DNA of 64,000 nt from Streptacidiphilus sp. P02-A3a (GTDB taxonomy: Bacteria; Actinomycetota; Actinomycetes; Streptomycetales; Streptomycetaceae): the NCBI RefSeq assembly GCF_014084105.1, contig NZ_CP048289.1, positions 4,287,922 through 4,351,921 of the forward strand. Reading direction: 5' to 3'. Position 1 is the stretch's first letter. Each line of letters opens with the position of its first letter. Under the pieces are notes generated by a model. That model was not told the origin of the DNA. It made no database searches and saw nothing but the letters and a program-made list of their open reading frames with translations. The translations under genes were made by a program, and so were the position numbers. Shown piece by piece: positions 47,336-56,700 of this stretch.

Positions 47336-48327
47336 GCTCCACCGCGGCGCGGCCCAGGGCCGCCGTCCCCGTCACCGCCAACCGCCTGGAGGCCGTCGCG
47401 GGCCTGATCCAGCGGCAGGGCGCGCCGACGGTGCTGGTCCTGGTCTGCGTGGTCGCGTCGGCGACCTCCAGCACCTTCCCCACCTGGTCCAACATCAGCA
47501 GCATCCTGGCCAACAACTGCTTCGTGTGGCTGCTCGCGCTGGGCATGACCTTCGTGATCACCACCGGCGGGATCGACCTGTCGGTGGGCTCGCTCTACGC
47601 CCTCGGCGGCGTGCTCGCCGCCAGGGGCGCGCAGACCGGGACCTGGCTCGCGCTGCTGCTGCCGATCGCGGTCTGCGCCGCCTGGGGAACCCTCCAGGGG
47701 CTGCTGGTGGCCAGAGCCGGGATGGCGCCCTTCATCGTCACCCTGGCCGGGCTGCTGGGCGCCCGCGGCCTGCTCCAGGCGCTCACCGACGAGGGCTCCA
47801 CCACCTACCTCGTCCCCGCGCACTCGGACTTCCTCCGGCTGGCGTCCGGGATCTGGACGCCGGTGCTGATCGTGGCGGTCCTGTTCGCGCTCGGGGCGCT
47901 GCTGCTCACCCGCACCCGCTTCGGCGCGACCGTCACCGCGATCGGCGGCAACGAGAACGCCGCCGGGCTGATGGGGCTGCCGGTGCGCCGGACCAAGGTC
48001 CAGGTGTACCTGCTCTCCGGCACCCTGGCCGGGATCGCCGGGGCCATGGGCGGCTCCCGGCTCGGCTCGGGGGTCACCACCATCGGCGTCGGCTACGAGC
48101 TCACCGCCATCGCCGCGGTGGTGATCGGCGGCACCCTGCTGACCGGGGGATCGGGCTCGGTCGGCGGCACGGTCTGCGGCGTGCTGCTGCTGGCAGTGAT
48201 CAACAACCTGATCGACCAGTACGCCTCGCAGTACGGATCGGCGTTCACTGACACCGTCAACGGGGCCTTCCTGGCCGTGGTGGTGCTGCTGCAGACGCTG
48301 CTCAGCCGAGCCCGGCGGCTGGGCTGA
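47332..48327 (+). CDS. ABC sugar transporter permease 2 (YjfF type)
   Basis: A 331-residue permease, paralogous to the preceding one: LLALGMTFVITTGGIDLSVG, IGGNENAAGLMGLPVRRTKV, ITGGSG-type helices and several more membrane segments (VLVLVCVVASATSSTFP, LAVVVLLQTLLSRA). Two different permeases with one double ATPase is the organisation of the galactofuranose-type importer. Its ATG overlaps the previous stop by 4 bp. It ends just before a bidirectional terminator. Confidence 0.9.
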   Translation: MSSTAARPRAAVPVTANRLEAVAGLIQRQGAPTVLVLVCVVASATSSTFPTWSNISSILANNCFVWLLALGMTFVITTGGIDLSVGSLYALGGVLAARGAQTGTWLALLLPIAVCAAWGTLQGLLVARAGMAPFIVTLAGLLGARGLLQALTDEGSTTYLVPAHSDFLRLASGIWTPVLIVAVLFALGALLLTRTRFGATVTAIGGNENAAGLMGLPVRRTKVQVYLLSGTLAGIAGAMGGSRLGSGVTTIGVGYELTAIAAVVIGGTLLTGGSGSVGGTVCGVLLLAVINNLIDQYASQYGSAFTDTVNGAFLAVVVLLQTLLSRARRLG

Positions 48328-48342
48328 GCGCGCACCGCGGCC

Positions 48343-48389
48343 GCCGGGCCCGGTCGGGGGCCGGTCCCGGCCCGCGACCGGGCCCCGGC
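48343..48389. terminator. Hairpin between convergent permease and LacI genes
   Basis: 11-bp stem GGGCCCGGTCG/CGACCGGGCCC (48346-48356 and 48375-48385) extended by GCC/GGC with one bulged base. It fills nearly all of the 62-bp gap and can serve both genes. Confidence 0.75.
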
Positions 48390-49427
48390 TCACGGACGGC
48401 CGCGGCTGCTCTCGCGGACCACCAGCCGGTACCCCGGAGTGATCGTCCGACCGGGCCCGCCGGAGCCGTCGGCGATCCGGTCCAGCAGCGCCCCGACCGC
48501 CGCCTCGGCGATCTTCCGTTTGTCCGGCGCGATGGTGGTCAGCGAGGGGATGGCGTACTCCGCCTCCTCCACGTCGTCGAAGCCGACCAACGCGATGTCC
48601 TGCGGCACCCGCAGGCCCGCCTCGTGCGCCGTCCGCATCGCGCCCAGCGCCAGCAGGTCGTTGAAGCAGAACACCGCGTCGGGACGCTCCGGCAGCTTCA
48701 GCAGCCTGCGCATCGCCGCCGCGCCGTCCGGGCGGAAGTAGGAGCGGACCGGGGGGAAGAGCGCCTGCTCGACCGGCAGCCCGGCCTCCCGCAACGCCTG
48801 GGTGTAGCCCAGCAGCCGCTGCTGGGCGGTGGCCCGGGGGCTGGGGTCCTGCCAGCCGATCGCCGCGATCCGGCGGTAGCCCTGCTCGACCAGGTGGGCG
48901 GTGGCCGCCCGGGCGGCGGCCACGCTGTCGATGTGCACCCGGTCCGCGACCGGCCCGAAGTCCACCTCCCCGAGCAGGACCAGCGGGATCGGCCGCTCGC
49001 GGGCGACGAACTCGGCCTGGTCCAGGCCGAGCGGGCTGAGGATCACCCCGTCGATCATCGGGTCGCCCAGGCCCGAGGCGATCCGCAGCTCGGCGGCCGG
49101 GTCGCCCGCGGTGTCGTCCATCAACACCGTGCAGCCGTGCCGCCGGGCCGCCGCGATCACCTCGACGGCCAGTTCGGCGAAGTACGGCGAGGGCAGTTCG
49201 GGAAAGGCCAGCGCCAGCATCCCGCTGCGGCCGGTGCGCAGCCGACGGGCCATCACATTGGGGTGGTAGCGGAGCAGGTCGATGGCCTGCTGCACCCTGG
49301 CCCGGGTCTCGTCGGCCACGTGGACCGACCCGTTGACCACGTTCGACACGGTCTTCACCGAGACCCCCGCGGCCTCGGCCACGTCCTTCAGTGTGGGTGC
49401 GGTCGCACCGTCCGTTCGCCCGTCCAT
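48390..49427 (-). CDS. LacI-family sugar repressor, copy 2
   Basis: A 345-residue LacI/GalR protein, a near twin of the one at 40039. The HTH is LKDVAEAAGVSVKTVSNVVN and the hinge region is YHPNVMARRLRTGRSG. The effector domain carries ALAFPELPSPYFAELAVEVI, AVFCFNDLLALGAMRTAHEA and LVGFDDVEEAEYAIPSLTTI. The two have the same length and differ mostly in the hinge and C-terminal ends, so they should recognise the same operator. Divergent from the epimerase gene, with operator copy 5 about 70 bp upstream of its start. The two paralogs could respond to different inducers. Confidence 0.92.
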   Translation of the reverse strand: MDGRTDGATAPTLKDVAEAAGVSVKTVSNVVNGSVHVADETRARVQQAIDLLRYHPNVMARRLRTGRSGMLALAFPELPSPYFAELAVEVIAAARRHGCTVLMDDTAGDPAAELRIASGLGDPMIDGVILSPLGLDQAEFVARERPIPLVLLGEVDFGPVADRVHIDSVAAARAATAHLVEQGYRRIAAIGWQDPSPRATAQQRLLGYTQALREAGLPVEQALFPPVRSYFRPDGAAAMRRLLKLPERPDAVFCFNDLLALGAMRTAHEAGLRVPQDIALVGFDDVEEAEYAIPSLTTIAPDKRKIAEAAVGALLDRIADGSGGPGRTITPGYRLVVRESSRGRP

Positions 49428-49496
49428 TGAACCGACCTCTCGTTCCTGCGGTGCGTGCGGCGAGGCGCCGAGGCAGTCGCGGCATCAGCAGTTCGA

Positions 49497-49512
49497 TTAC
49501 AACGTTAGAATA
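49497..49512. promoter_or_regulatory. LacI-type operator copy 5
   Basis: TTACAACGTTAGAATA in the divergent region between LacI copy 2 and the aldose epimerase gene. It is the most complete palindrome of the five. Confidence 0.75.
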
Positions 49513-49567
49513 CCTGTCGTCGTCGTGTCCGCGGCAAGTGCTGCGAGACAGGATCAGGAGTCCGAAC

Positions 49568-50707
49568 GTGCTTTTCTCCGACCGATCCGCCCACCGGCCG
49601 CCGCCCGCGCCGCTGCGCGACGTCTTCGGGACCCTGCCGGACGGCGCGCCCGTCCACCGCTGGACGCTCGACGACGGAGCGGGCATCACCGCCGCCGTGC
49701 TGACCCACGGCGCGACACTGCAGGCCCTACGGGTCCCCGACCGGGACGGTCGGCCACTGAACGTGGTGCTGGGGCACCCCACGCTGCCCGGCTACCTGCG
49801 CCGCGGGGCGTTCTTCGGTGCCACCGTGGGCCGCTACGCCAACCGGATCGCCGACGGCCGGTTCCGGCTCGACGGGCGGCTCCGCACCGTCCCGCTGAGC
49901 GACCGCCCCCGCCGCAACGCCCTGCACGGCGGCACCCACGGCTTCGACACCCGGATGTGGCAGGCCGAACCCGTGCCCGTGCCCGCACCCGGTCCCGGCG
50001 CGGCGCGGGGCGCGAGCGGCGTGGAGCTGACCCTGGTCAGCCCCGACGGGGACCAGGGCTTCCCGGGAGCCCTGCGCGTCAGCGTCCGCTACCTGCTCAC
50101 CCCGGGACGGCTCAGCATCGAGTACCGGGCCACCGCCGACGCCCCCACCGTGGTGAACCTGACCAACCACTCCTACTTCAACCTGGCCGGGGAGGGCGCG
50201 GCCACCGTCCTGGACCACGAACTCACCCTCGCGGCGACGCACTACCTGCCGGTGGACCGGCAGTTGCAGCCGCTGGGAGGACCCGAGCCGGTTCACGGCA
50301 CACCCTTCGACTTCACCGAACCGCACCTGCTCGGCGCCCGCATCCGCGCCGCCGACCCGCAGTTGCGCGTGGCCGGCGGCTACGACCACTGCTGGTGCCT
50401 GGACGGCGGGGTCACCGCCGGGCCGCGCCCGGTCGCGAAGCTCCGCCACCCGGCCTCCGGACGCCAACTGACGCTGTCCACCACCGAACCGGGCCTCCAG
50501 CTCTACACCGGCAACTCCCTCGACGGCTCGCTGACCGGGCCCGCCGGTCGCCCCTACGGTCCGCACGCGGGCATCGCGCTGGAGACCCAGCACTACCCCG
50601 ACTCACCCAACCGGCCGCACTTCCCCAGCACCGAGCTGCGCCCGGGCCAGGAGTACCGGTCCACCACCGTCCTCCACTTCGCCGCGCCCGGCCCGGCGGA
50701 GGGGTAG
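49568..50707 (+). CDS. Aldose 1-epimerase (GalM/mutarotase)
   Basis: A 379-residue mutarotase that interconverts the anomers of galactose, glucose or arabinose. Conserved catalytic features: ALHGGTHGFDTRMW (first His), VVNLTNHSYFNLAGEG (second His), GYDHCWCLDGG, and C-terminal Glu in GIALETQHYPDSPNRPHFPS. No signal peptide, so it acts on imported sugars. GTG at 49568 follows CAGGAG; the longer frame is not supported. It is under operator copy 5 and is thus probably part of the arabinose/galactose regulon. Confidence 0.92.
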   Translation: MLFSDRSAHRPPPAPLRDVFGTLPDGAPVHRWTLDDGAGITAAVLTHGATLQALRVPDRDGRPLNVVLGHPTLPGYLRRGAFFGATVGRYANRIADGRFRLDGRLRTVPLSDRPRRNALHGGTHGFDTRMWQAEPVPVPAPGPGAARGASGVELTLVSPDGDQGFPGALRVSVRYLLTPGRLSIEYRATADAPTVVNLTNHSYFNLAGEGAATVLDHELTLAATHYLPVDRQLQPLGGPEPVHGTPFDFTEPHLLGARIRAADPQLRVAGGYDHCWCLDGGVTAGPRPVAKLRHPASGRQLTLSTTEPGLQLYTGNSLDGSLTGPAGRPYGPHAGIALETQHYPDSPNRPHFPSTELRPGQEYRSTTVLHFAAPGPAEG

Positions 50708-50723
50708 TCCCGCCCGCCGGTCG

Positions 50724-51680
50724 TCAGGCCTGCGCGAGCAGCTCCGCCTCCTGCGACGCGGACAACTCGTGCGGGAGCGGCGGTTCGCCGCGCTCGCGGT
50801 CCCAGGCCAGTACGTCAGCGACGGTCACCGCCAAGGGGGTTGCGGGCAGACCCGCGGCGCGGGCGCGCGCCGGGCTGCGCTGCTGGGTCGGCCACAGCGA
50901 CTCGGGGCGGGTCAGCGGAAAGAACGGCGAAACCGCCTCGGCCGGTACCGGAACGACCTCCACCTGGCTGCCCGCCACCCGCGCGCAGGTGCTGATCAAC
51001 CCGGCCATGGTGGTCGGCTCGGCGGGACCGACCGCATGGAACGCACCGGCCCGGTCGTCCAGCAGCAGTTGCCCGACGAGGCGGGCCGCGTCGCGCGAGT
51101 CCACCACCTGAACGGGCTGTTCGGGACTGCCGGGCAGGGCCACCCGGCCGCCCCGCGCCGCCCGGCGAACCCAGTAGGTGAGGCCACTCTGCACATCGTG
51201 CGGTCCGGCGACCTTCCCCAGCCGCACGATCGTCGCCCGCGAGCCGTACCGGGCCACCACGTCGTCCTCGCAGGCCACCTTGCACGGCCCGTAGGTGTCC
51301 TCGTCGAGTTCCTCGGTGTCGCGCACCGGAGGCCGACGGGGTGTGTCCTCGTCCGACCCCGGCCCCACGCCCATCCGCAGGTAGACCGCGTGGCTGGAGA
51401 TGAACAGGTAGCGGCCGACCCGGTCGCCGAGCGCCGCCATCGCCTGCCCGACATGACGCGGGACGTACCCGCTGACGTCCACGACCGCGTCCCAGCCGCG
51501 GCCGTGGAGCGCCGCGTAGTCCCCGGTGTCCCGGTCCCCGATCAGCCGGGGCACCCCGGGGAACAGCTCGGTACCGGTCCGGCCCCGGCTGAACAGGGTC
51601 ACCTCGGCACCGCGACGCAGCGCGTCGTCCACGACCGCCCGGCCCACGAACGAGGTACCACCGAGGATGAGGATCCGCAT
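50724..51680 (-). CDS. NAD-dependent epimerase/reductase-like protein
   Basis: A 318-residue extended SDR-type protein. It has a Rossmann start MRILILGGTSFVGRAVVDDA, then AEVTLFSRGRTGTELFPGV, and YLFISSHAVYLRMG with YGPCKVACE in place of a perfect Tyr-x-x-x-Lys (Y-x-x-x-K is present as YGPCK). The substrate is unknown; the family includes chloroplast-type mRNA-binding and sugar epimerase relatives. I chose the ATG at 51680 because the motif begins there, although no strong ribosome site is visible. It converges on the mutarotase gene with a 16-bp gap. Confidence 0.85.
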   Translation of the reverse strand: MRILILGGTSFVGRAVVDDALRRGAEVTLFSRGRTGTELFPGVPRLIGDRDTGDYAALHGRGWDAVVDVSGYVPRHVGQAMAALGDRVGRYLFISSHAVYLRMGVGPGSDEDTPRRPPVRDTEELDEDTYGPCKVACEDDVVARYGSRATIVRLGKVAGPHDVQSGLTYWVRRAARGGRVALPGSPEQPVQVVDSRDAARLVGQLLLDDRAGAFHAVGPAEPTTMAGLISTCARVAGSQVEVVPVPAEAVSPFFPLTRPESLWPTQQRSPARARAAGLPATPLAVTVADVLAWDRERGEPPLPHELSASQEAELLAQA

Positions 51681-51805
51681 GACGTCCGACAGTACCGGCG
51701 CCTTTCCGGGCCGACAACCGGCGGCCGTACCGGACGCGCTGCGCCGCCGGGGCCGAGCGGGCCGGGGGAGCGGTCGGCCGCTCCGGCCCGGCCCGCGGTG
51801 GCGGG

Positions 51806-51938
51806 CTACGACGCGGTCAGCCGCGCGGTGAACTGGGTGACCGGGCGCTCCAGTCGCACGCCGTCGGTCTCGAACAGCAGTACCGGGGCGACGGTGTCGG
51901 CCACGACGCTGCCGCCGATCTCGACCTGGATCCGGCCG
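51806..51938 (-). pseudogene. Fragment of a beta-strand domain (possibly DUF427-like)
   Basis: The minus strand encodes RIQVEIGGSVVADTVAPVLL, FETDGVRLERPVTQFTARLT and a stop. The VxVExGGxVVADTxxPVLLFET pattern is like the DUF427 core but is not followed by its usual YYLP part. No start or upstream domain is present; at about 51938 it gives way to a response-regulator piece in the opposite direction. It is a weak match. Confidence 0.3.
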
Positions 51939-51961
51939 CGGGAGGAGCTGCGGGAGGAGCT
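51938..51961. repeat. Tandem 12-bp duplication at a gene-fragment junction
   Basis: GCGGGAGGAGCT is present twice in tandem exactly where the two gene fragments meet, which suggests a recombination or slippage event at the junction. Confidence 0.7.
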
Positions 51962-52124
51962 GCGGGTCGGCATCGGCGACTGGTCGGGCAGCCGCAGCCG
52001 GTCGGTGGACCTGCATGTGCACCGCATCCGGCGCAAGCTCGGGCCCCGGGCGGCGGCCCTGCTGACCACCGAGCGCGGCGTCGGCTTCCACATGCGCGCG
52101 GCGCCGGTACGCGACGGCGCCTGA
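51939..52124 (+). pseudogene. C-terminal fragment of an OmpR/PhoB-type response regulator
   Basis: Plus-strand frame: SREELREELRVGIGDWSG, RSVDLHVHRIRRKLGP, ALLTTERGVGFHMR, then a stop. This is the winged-helix effector end of two-component regulators (RSVDxHIxRLRRKL, TxRGxGYR). No receiver domain, start or kinase is present. It is the 3' stump of a deleted gene. Confidence 0.65.
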
Positions 52125-52136
52125 CCGCGGCACCCG

Positions 52137-52168
52137 ACCGGGCGACTCCTCGGGAGGCGTCGCCCGGT
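52137..52168 (-). terminator. Hairpin terminator of the DUF6603 operon
   Basis: 10-bp stem ACCGGGCGAC/GTCGCCCGGT (52137-52146 and 52159-52168) with an inner CCT/AGG pair and CGGG loop, 7 bp past the stop of the last gene in the operon. Confidence 0.8.
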
Positions 52169-52175
52169 CCGGTCG

Positions 52176-53738
52176 CTACGCGGTCCCGAAGGGGAGGAAG
52201 TACCAGCCGCCCTTGTCGTACCTGTTCAGCGAGACGGCGGCGCCCTTCCTGACGGGGACGATGATGGAGTCCTTGGTGTCCTTGGACATCGCGGTGGGGG
52301 TGCCGAGTCCGCCGCTGACCGTGACCGAGTCCTTGTTGCCGAACCCGAAGACCAGTCCGTCGGTCGGCGCCGTGAACGCACCCGTGATCTGCCACGAGTT
52401 GCCGAGGAGGTTGGTGAAGGCGGAGACCTTCAGCAGCGTGCCCGAGTTCACGGTGAGGGTGCCGTTCGTCGTCAGCGCGGCGATGGCGTTGGTCTTGAGG
52501 GTTCCCGAGATTCCGCCGTCGATGGCGACCGCCGCGTTCAGGGTGATGACGCCACCGGCCGTGGCGGGGGAGACCGTGTTGGCCTTCAGGTCCTGGCCCG
52601 CCTTGACCGTGAGGCCGAGGTCGGCCTGGATCAGACCGGTGGCGGTGAGCGTGCTGACCTGGGTCACGGCCGCGGTGAGCTTGCCGAGCTCGGTGTCGCC
52701 GCTGGCGGTGAGCTTCGCGACCTCCGTGTCGGCCGCGGTGAGCGTGGCCAGTTCGGTGTGGCCGGTGACCTTGGCGGTGGCCGCCTGGAGCGCGCCGAGG
52801 GTGCTCTTGCCGGTCACGCCCAGCGTCCCGGTGACCGCCAGCTCGGCCAGGGTCTGGTCGGCGACGCAGACGGTGACGTGGTCCCAGCGGACCACGAACC
52901 CGCCGTCCGGGGTGGGGGTGACGGTCTTCAGAGCGAAGCTGGTGTCGCGTTTCAGGAAGTCCGCCGGGGCCTGCCAGCGGCTGGCGCCGGAGACGTCGGG
53001 CTCCCGGATGAGGGCGCCGTCGGCGTAGAGCTCGTGGTTGTCGCCGCGCAGGTGGTTCCATTCGAGGACCACCTCGGTAGCGGCCGCGACCTTGGTGGCC
53101 GGGGGGCCTCCGGCGCTCTCCAGGGCGACCAGCGCGCGGCCGATACCCGGGTCGGGGCTGCCGCCGCTGCGGAACGGGAACTTGGCGACCTCCAGGCCGC
53201 GGACGGTGCGCTCGACCTCGTCGTCGCCGTCGTAGGCGGCCCACTCCTCGATCTGGATGCGGGCGATGCCGGTCTTGTCGCTGACCTTGATCCCGGACAG
53301 GTGGACGTACAGGCCGTCCACGGTGACCTCGCTGCTGCCGCCGCCCGCCGGGGTGACCTCGAAGCGCACCCGGCCGTCGGCCGACGGGGCGCTCCCCGCC
53401 GCCCGGAACAGCGCGGTCTCGGCCATCGGGACGGCGAGCAGCACGTCGGACTGCACGTCCACGATGGTCCAGGCCGACTCCGGGCTGACGTAGGCCTCGA
53501 TGCTCTCACCGCTGACCGCCAGGTCCTGGGCCAGCGAGCCGATGGGCAGCACGATGGCGATCCTGCTGACACGCACCGCCTCGCTGCCGCTGTTGGAGAT
53601 CACCAGGTCCAGGTCGGCGTAGGCCAGTTCGTCCTCCGTGCCCGGGGCCACCGGTGGGCTGGCGGTCAGCGGACCGGGGTTGGTGGACAGCGCGTAGCTG
53701 AGCTTGGTGTCCTGCTGGGTCCGGATCACGGTGGTCAT
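52176..53738 (-). CDS. Fibre-like beta-repeat protein, last gene of the DUF6603 operon
   Basis: A 520-residue protein, family not recognised. Residues 1-275 form a beta-rich domain (YADLDLVISNSGSEAVRVS; EWAAYDGDDEVERTVRGLEV). Residues 290-385 carry short repeats of about 7-10 residues with a T/G-L-x-x-L-T/V pattern (LAVTGTLGVTGKSTLGALQA, TELATLTAADTEVAKLTASG), like triple-helical or beta-helical phage-fibre and adhesin stalks. The C terminus (386-520) has globular beta features and ends YDKGGWYFLPF. No signal peptide, so export would need a dedicated route. The ATG follows GAAGGAAA and overlaps the previous stop by 4 bp. Trimeric fibre function is inference. Confidence 0.65.
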   Translation of the reverse strand: MTTVIRTQQDTKLSYALSTNPGPLTASPPVAPGTEDELAYADLDLVISNSGSEAVRVSRIAIVLPIGSLAQDLAVSGESIEAYVSPESAWTIVDVQSDVLLAVPMAETALFRAAGSAPSADGRVRFEVTPAGGGSSEVTVDGLYVHLSGIKVSDKTGIARIQIEEWAAYDGDDEVERTVRGLEVAKFPFRSGGSPDPGIGRALVALESAGGPPATKVAAATEVVLEWNHLRGDNHELYADGALIREPDVSGASRWQAPADFLKRDTSFALKTVTPTPDGGFVVRWDHVTVCVADQTLAELAVTGTLGVTGKSTLGALQAATAKVTGHTELATLTAADTEVAKLTASGDTELGKLTAAVTQVSTLTATGLIQADLGLTVKAGQDLKANTVSPATAGGVITLNAAVAIDGGISGTLKTNAIAALTTNGTLTVNSGTLLKVSAFTNLLGNSWQITGAFTAPTDGLVFGFGNKDSVTVSGGLGTPTAMSKDTKDSIIVPVRKGAAVSLNRYDKGGWYFLPFGTA

Positions 53739-56700
53739 CGGCGGTTTCCTTCGATCAGGGCGCGGGAGTCCAGGGCGCGGGGGTCCAGCGGGCGGGAGTC
53801 CAGGGCGCGGGAGTCCGCATCGGCTGCGGGGCGCAGTTGCAGGCGTCCGGTGCGCAGCGAGGGCACCGGGTGCGGGTGTCGGGCCTGGTCGTCGGCCGGG
53901 TCGGTGGCGGCCTCGGTCCAGGCGCCGCCCTCCTCGGCCTGGACCCAGGTCCACTCGCCGTGGCGGTCGGACGGTCGGGGCAGGGCGATCCCGGGGACCT
54001 CGCCGCCGCGCGCGTCCTGCGGGTCGGGCAGCTGGACGGTGACCGGCAGCGGGCCCAGCCGGAAGGACACCGGCAGCGCGGCCAGCGGCGGTTCGACCAG
54101 CCGGGTGGGCAGCCGCACCTCGGCGGTGGGCAGGATGTCGGTGGTGGCGTGGACGGTGCCGCGCGGATCCGCGAGCAGGGTGAGGAAGGCGGCCTCCTCG
54201 TCCCCCGGGTCGGAGCCGGGGACCCGCGCGGGCAGGGTCAGCCCGGCGCCGGTGCCGATCGGGGCGAAGTAGCCGGGCGCGCCGCCGGACGGCAGTTCGA
54301 CCGCGTCGAGCACGGTGTGCAGCCGGGAGTAGTCGGTGCCGCGGTGCTCGCCGTGGAAGTAGCCGACCAGTCCGTCGGCCAGCTCGTTGCGCTCGCCCAG
54401 CCGGACCGGCCAGCGGTAGCCGGGGTAGGGCGGCTGCTCGGGTTCGCGCAGGTTCTGCCAGGCCGGGTCGAGGTACGCGGGACCGTCCAGGTCCAGCTGA
54501 AGCCGGGTCCGGATCAGCGCCAGCGGGCGGCCCAGCAGCACGCTGGGGGTGCTCGGCGGCGGGGCGTCGCCGGTGGGCGCGGTCATCGACAGGGTCCGGT
54601 CGATCACCGCGAGCAGCGCCCGCAGCGCCGTCGGGCCGTGCGCCGCCAACTCGGTCAGGAAGCCGTGCAGGTGCGGGAAGTCGGCCCGCAGCCGGTCGTC
54701 GAGCTCGGGGTAGGCCGAGTACGGCAGCGCGTGCCAGGTGGCGCGCGGAACGCCGTCGGGCGGCAGGGTGGTCCGCAGTTCGCCGAGGGGCGCGCCGTCC
54801 GGGGCGTAGCAGTAGAGGGTCTGGTCGAGCTGGCCGGGCACCAGCCAGGCCGCGACCGAGGTGGCGTCGGGGTCGTCCGCCTGGTCGAGCTCGGTGAGGT
54901 CGTCGCGGGCGTCGAGCAGGGTGAACGCGGCCCGGGCCGGTTGCGGCAGGCGCGGCGGCAGCTGGGTGAAGCGGTACCAGGTCGGCGGGTGGATGACGTG
55001 CAGCCCCTGCTCCGGGTGGGCCGGGTCGATCGCCGACGGGGTCAGCTCCTCGGGCAGTTCCGGGGCGAAGCGGCGGGCCGGGGTGCCGGTGCCGATCACG
55101 TCGCCGGGTTCCTCGGCGAACTCCAGCGCCCGGGGGTCGGGGTAGACGGCGGGCAGCGCATGCCCGAAGCGGTCGATGACGGCCAGCCGCTCGAAGGCGA
55201 ACTGCCCTGCCCGCAAGGGCTGGTAGAGGCTCGGGTGCCAGCCGGTGAACGGGCGCGGCTGCGGCCCCGGGTTCGGCGGGTAGGTACGGGCGGCGGCCTC
55301 GGCCAGATCCGCGGACAGGTCGGCGGTGATCGCGGCGGGGGAGTGCCCGCGCGCGCCGAGCTGCTCGGTGAAGCCGACCATCTGCTGGGAGAACAGGTTG
55401 CCGTCCTCGGCCTGCCGGGCCAGCGCCCGCAGCGCGCCCGCGGCCGGACCCGGGTGGGTGCGGGCGTACTGGCGCAGCGCACCGGCGGTGGTCTCGCCGG
55501 GGGTCGGGGTGAGGAACTGGCGGCCGCGCAGGGTCAGCGGGACGCCGTGGGCGCCGGTGCCCAGCCAGTGGTAGCGGTCGCCGTCGAAGTGCCAGTTGGC
55601 GCGGTCCGGGTCGGCGCCGCCGGGCTCGCCGTGCCACTCGATGGGGAAGTAGTCGACCTTCCACTCGAAGAACAGCGGGGACCAGGGCTGGCGCCACTGC
55701 GCGGTGTGGCTGCCCGGGGTGCCGACCGCGTGGGCGGCCGGGTCGCGCATGGCCTCGGCCAGGGCCTGGACGTCGCCGCTGTGCCCGGTGAGGGCGGCCA
55801 GGGTCGGGGCGTTGGAGGACGCCAGGTGCAGCAGTTCGCGCAGCAGCGCGGCCAGCGCCCGGGTCACCGGTCCCGAAGCACCGTCGGGGGTGGGCAGGTT
55901 GGCCGGTTTCGGGGCCTGCGCCTCGGTGGCGGAGACGGTCGCGCCGCCGACGGTGACGCCGGTGACCAGCTGACCGGTCCAGCGGCAGGACAGCGGCGGG
56001 TCGTCCGGTTCGTCGTCCCCGTCGTCCCCGTCGTCCTCGTCGGCGGCACGGGAGTAGCGGCCGGGCGGGACCGCGTACGGGTCGGCGTCCGCGTCGGCGG
56101 TGCTCGGGCCCGGTCCGGTGGGGGTCGGCGGCCGGTCCTTGGTGCCCCGGATCACCACCACCGGATCGTTGGGCAGCTGGTAGTCCGGTAGCACCAGCCG
56201 CTTGAGCCGCACCTCGTCGGCGGGCAGGCCGTGGCGCTCCTGGAAGTCGCGGATCTCCTCCTCCAGCCCGTCCGGGTCCTCGGCCCAGGGGATCGGCGCC
56301 CGCGCCCGCAGCACCTCGTCCCGGCAGCGGGCCGCCTCCCGGATCGCGGCCTGGACCGCCGCGTCCAGCTCGTCCCGGTACCCGTCGGGCTCCTCGCCGG
56401 GGGCGTCCGGGACCTTGGGCAGGTTCGCCGCCCACCAGCGGTCGTACAGCCGACGCTGCGCGCCGACCAGCTCGGCCACCGCCTCGTCGTAGCGGGCCTG
56501 GTCGGCGTTGAGCCGCGCCAGTACTTCGGACCGGGCCGCGCGGACGGTGCGCGGGCGCACCCGACGCGACCGGGTCTCCGGGCCGGGGGGCGGCGCGGCC
56601 TCCTCCAGCGACCAGCTGTGCCCGGCCGGGGTGGGGGTGAACCACGAGGCGTGCTGGGCACGTTCGGCGGAGAACTCGCCGTCGGCCTCGTCCAGCAGGT

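Noticed and set aside
52176..56645. A 1489-residue frame covering the fibre-like gene and most of the 1328-residue gene
   Set aside because: The upstream two thirds is a shadow of the 1328-residue gene; the ATG at 53738 with a ribosome site and 4-bp overlap is the better start.
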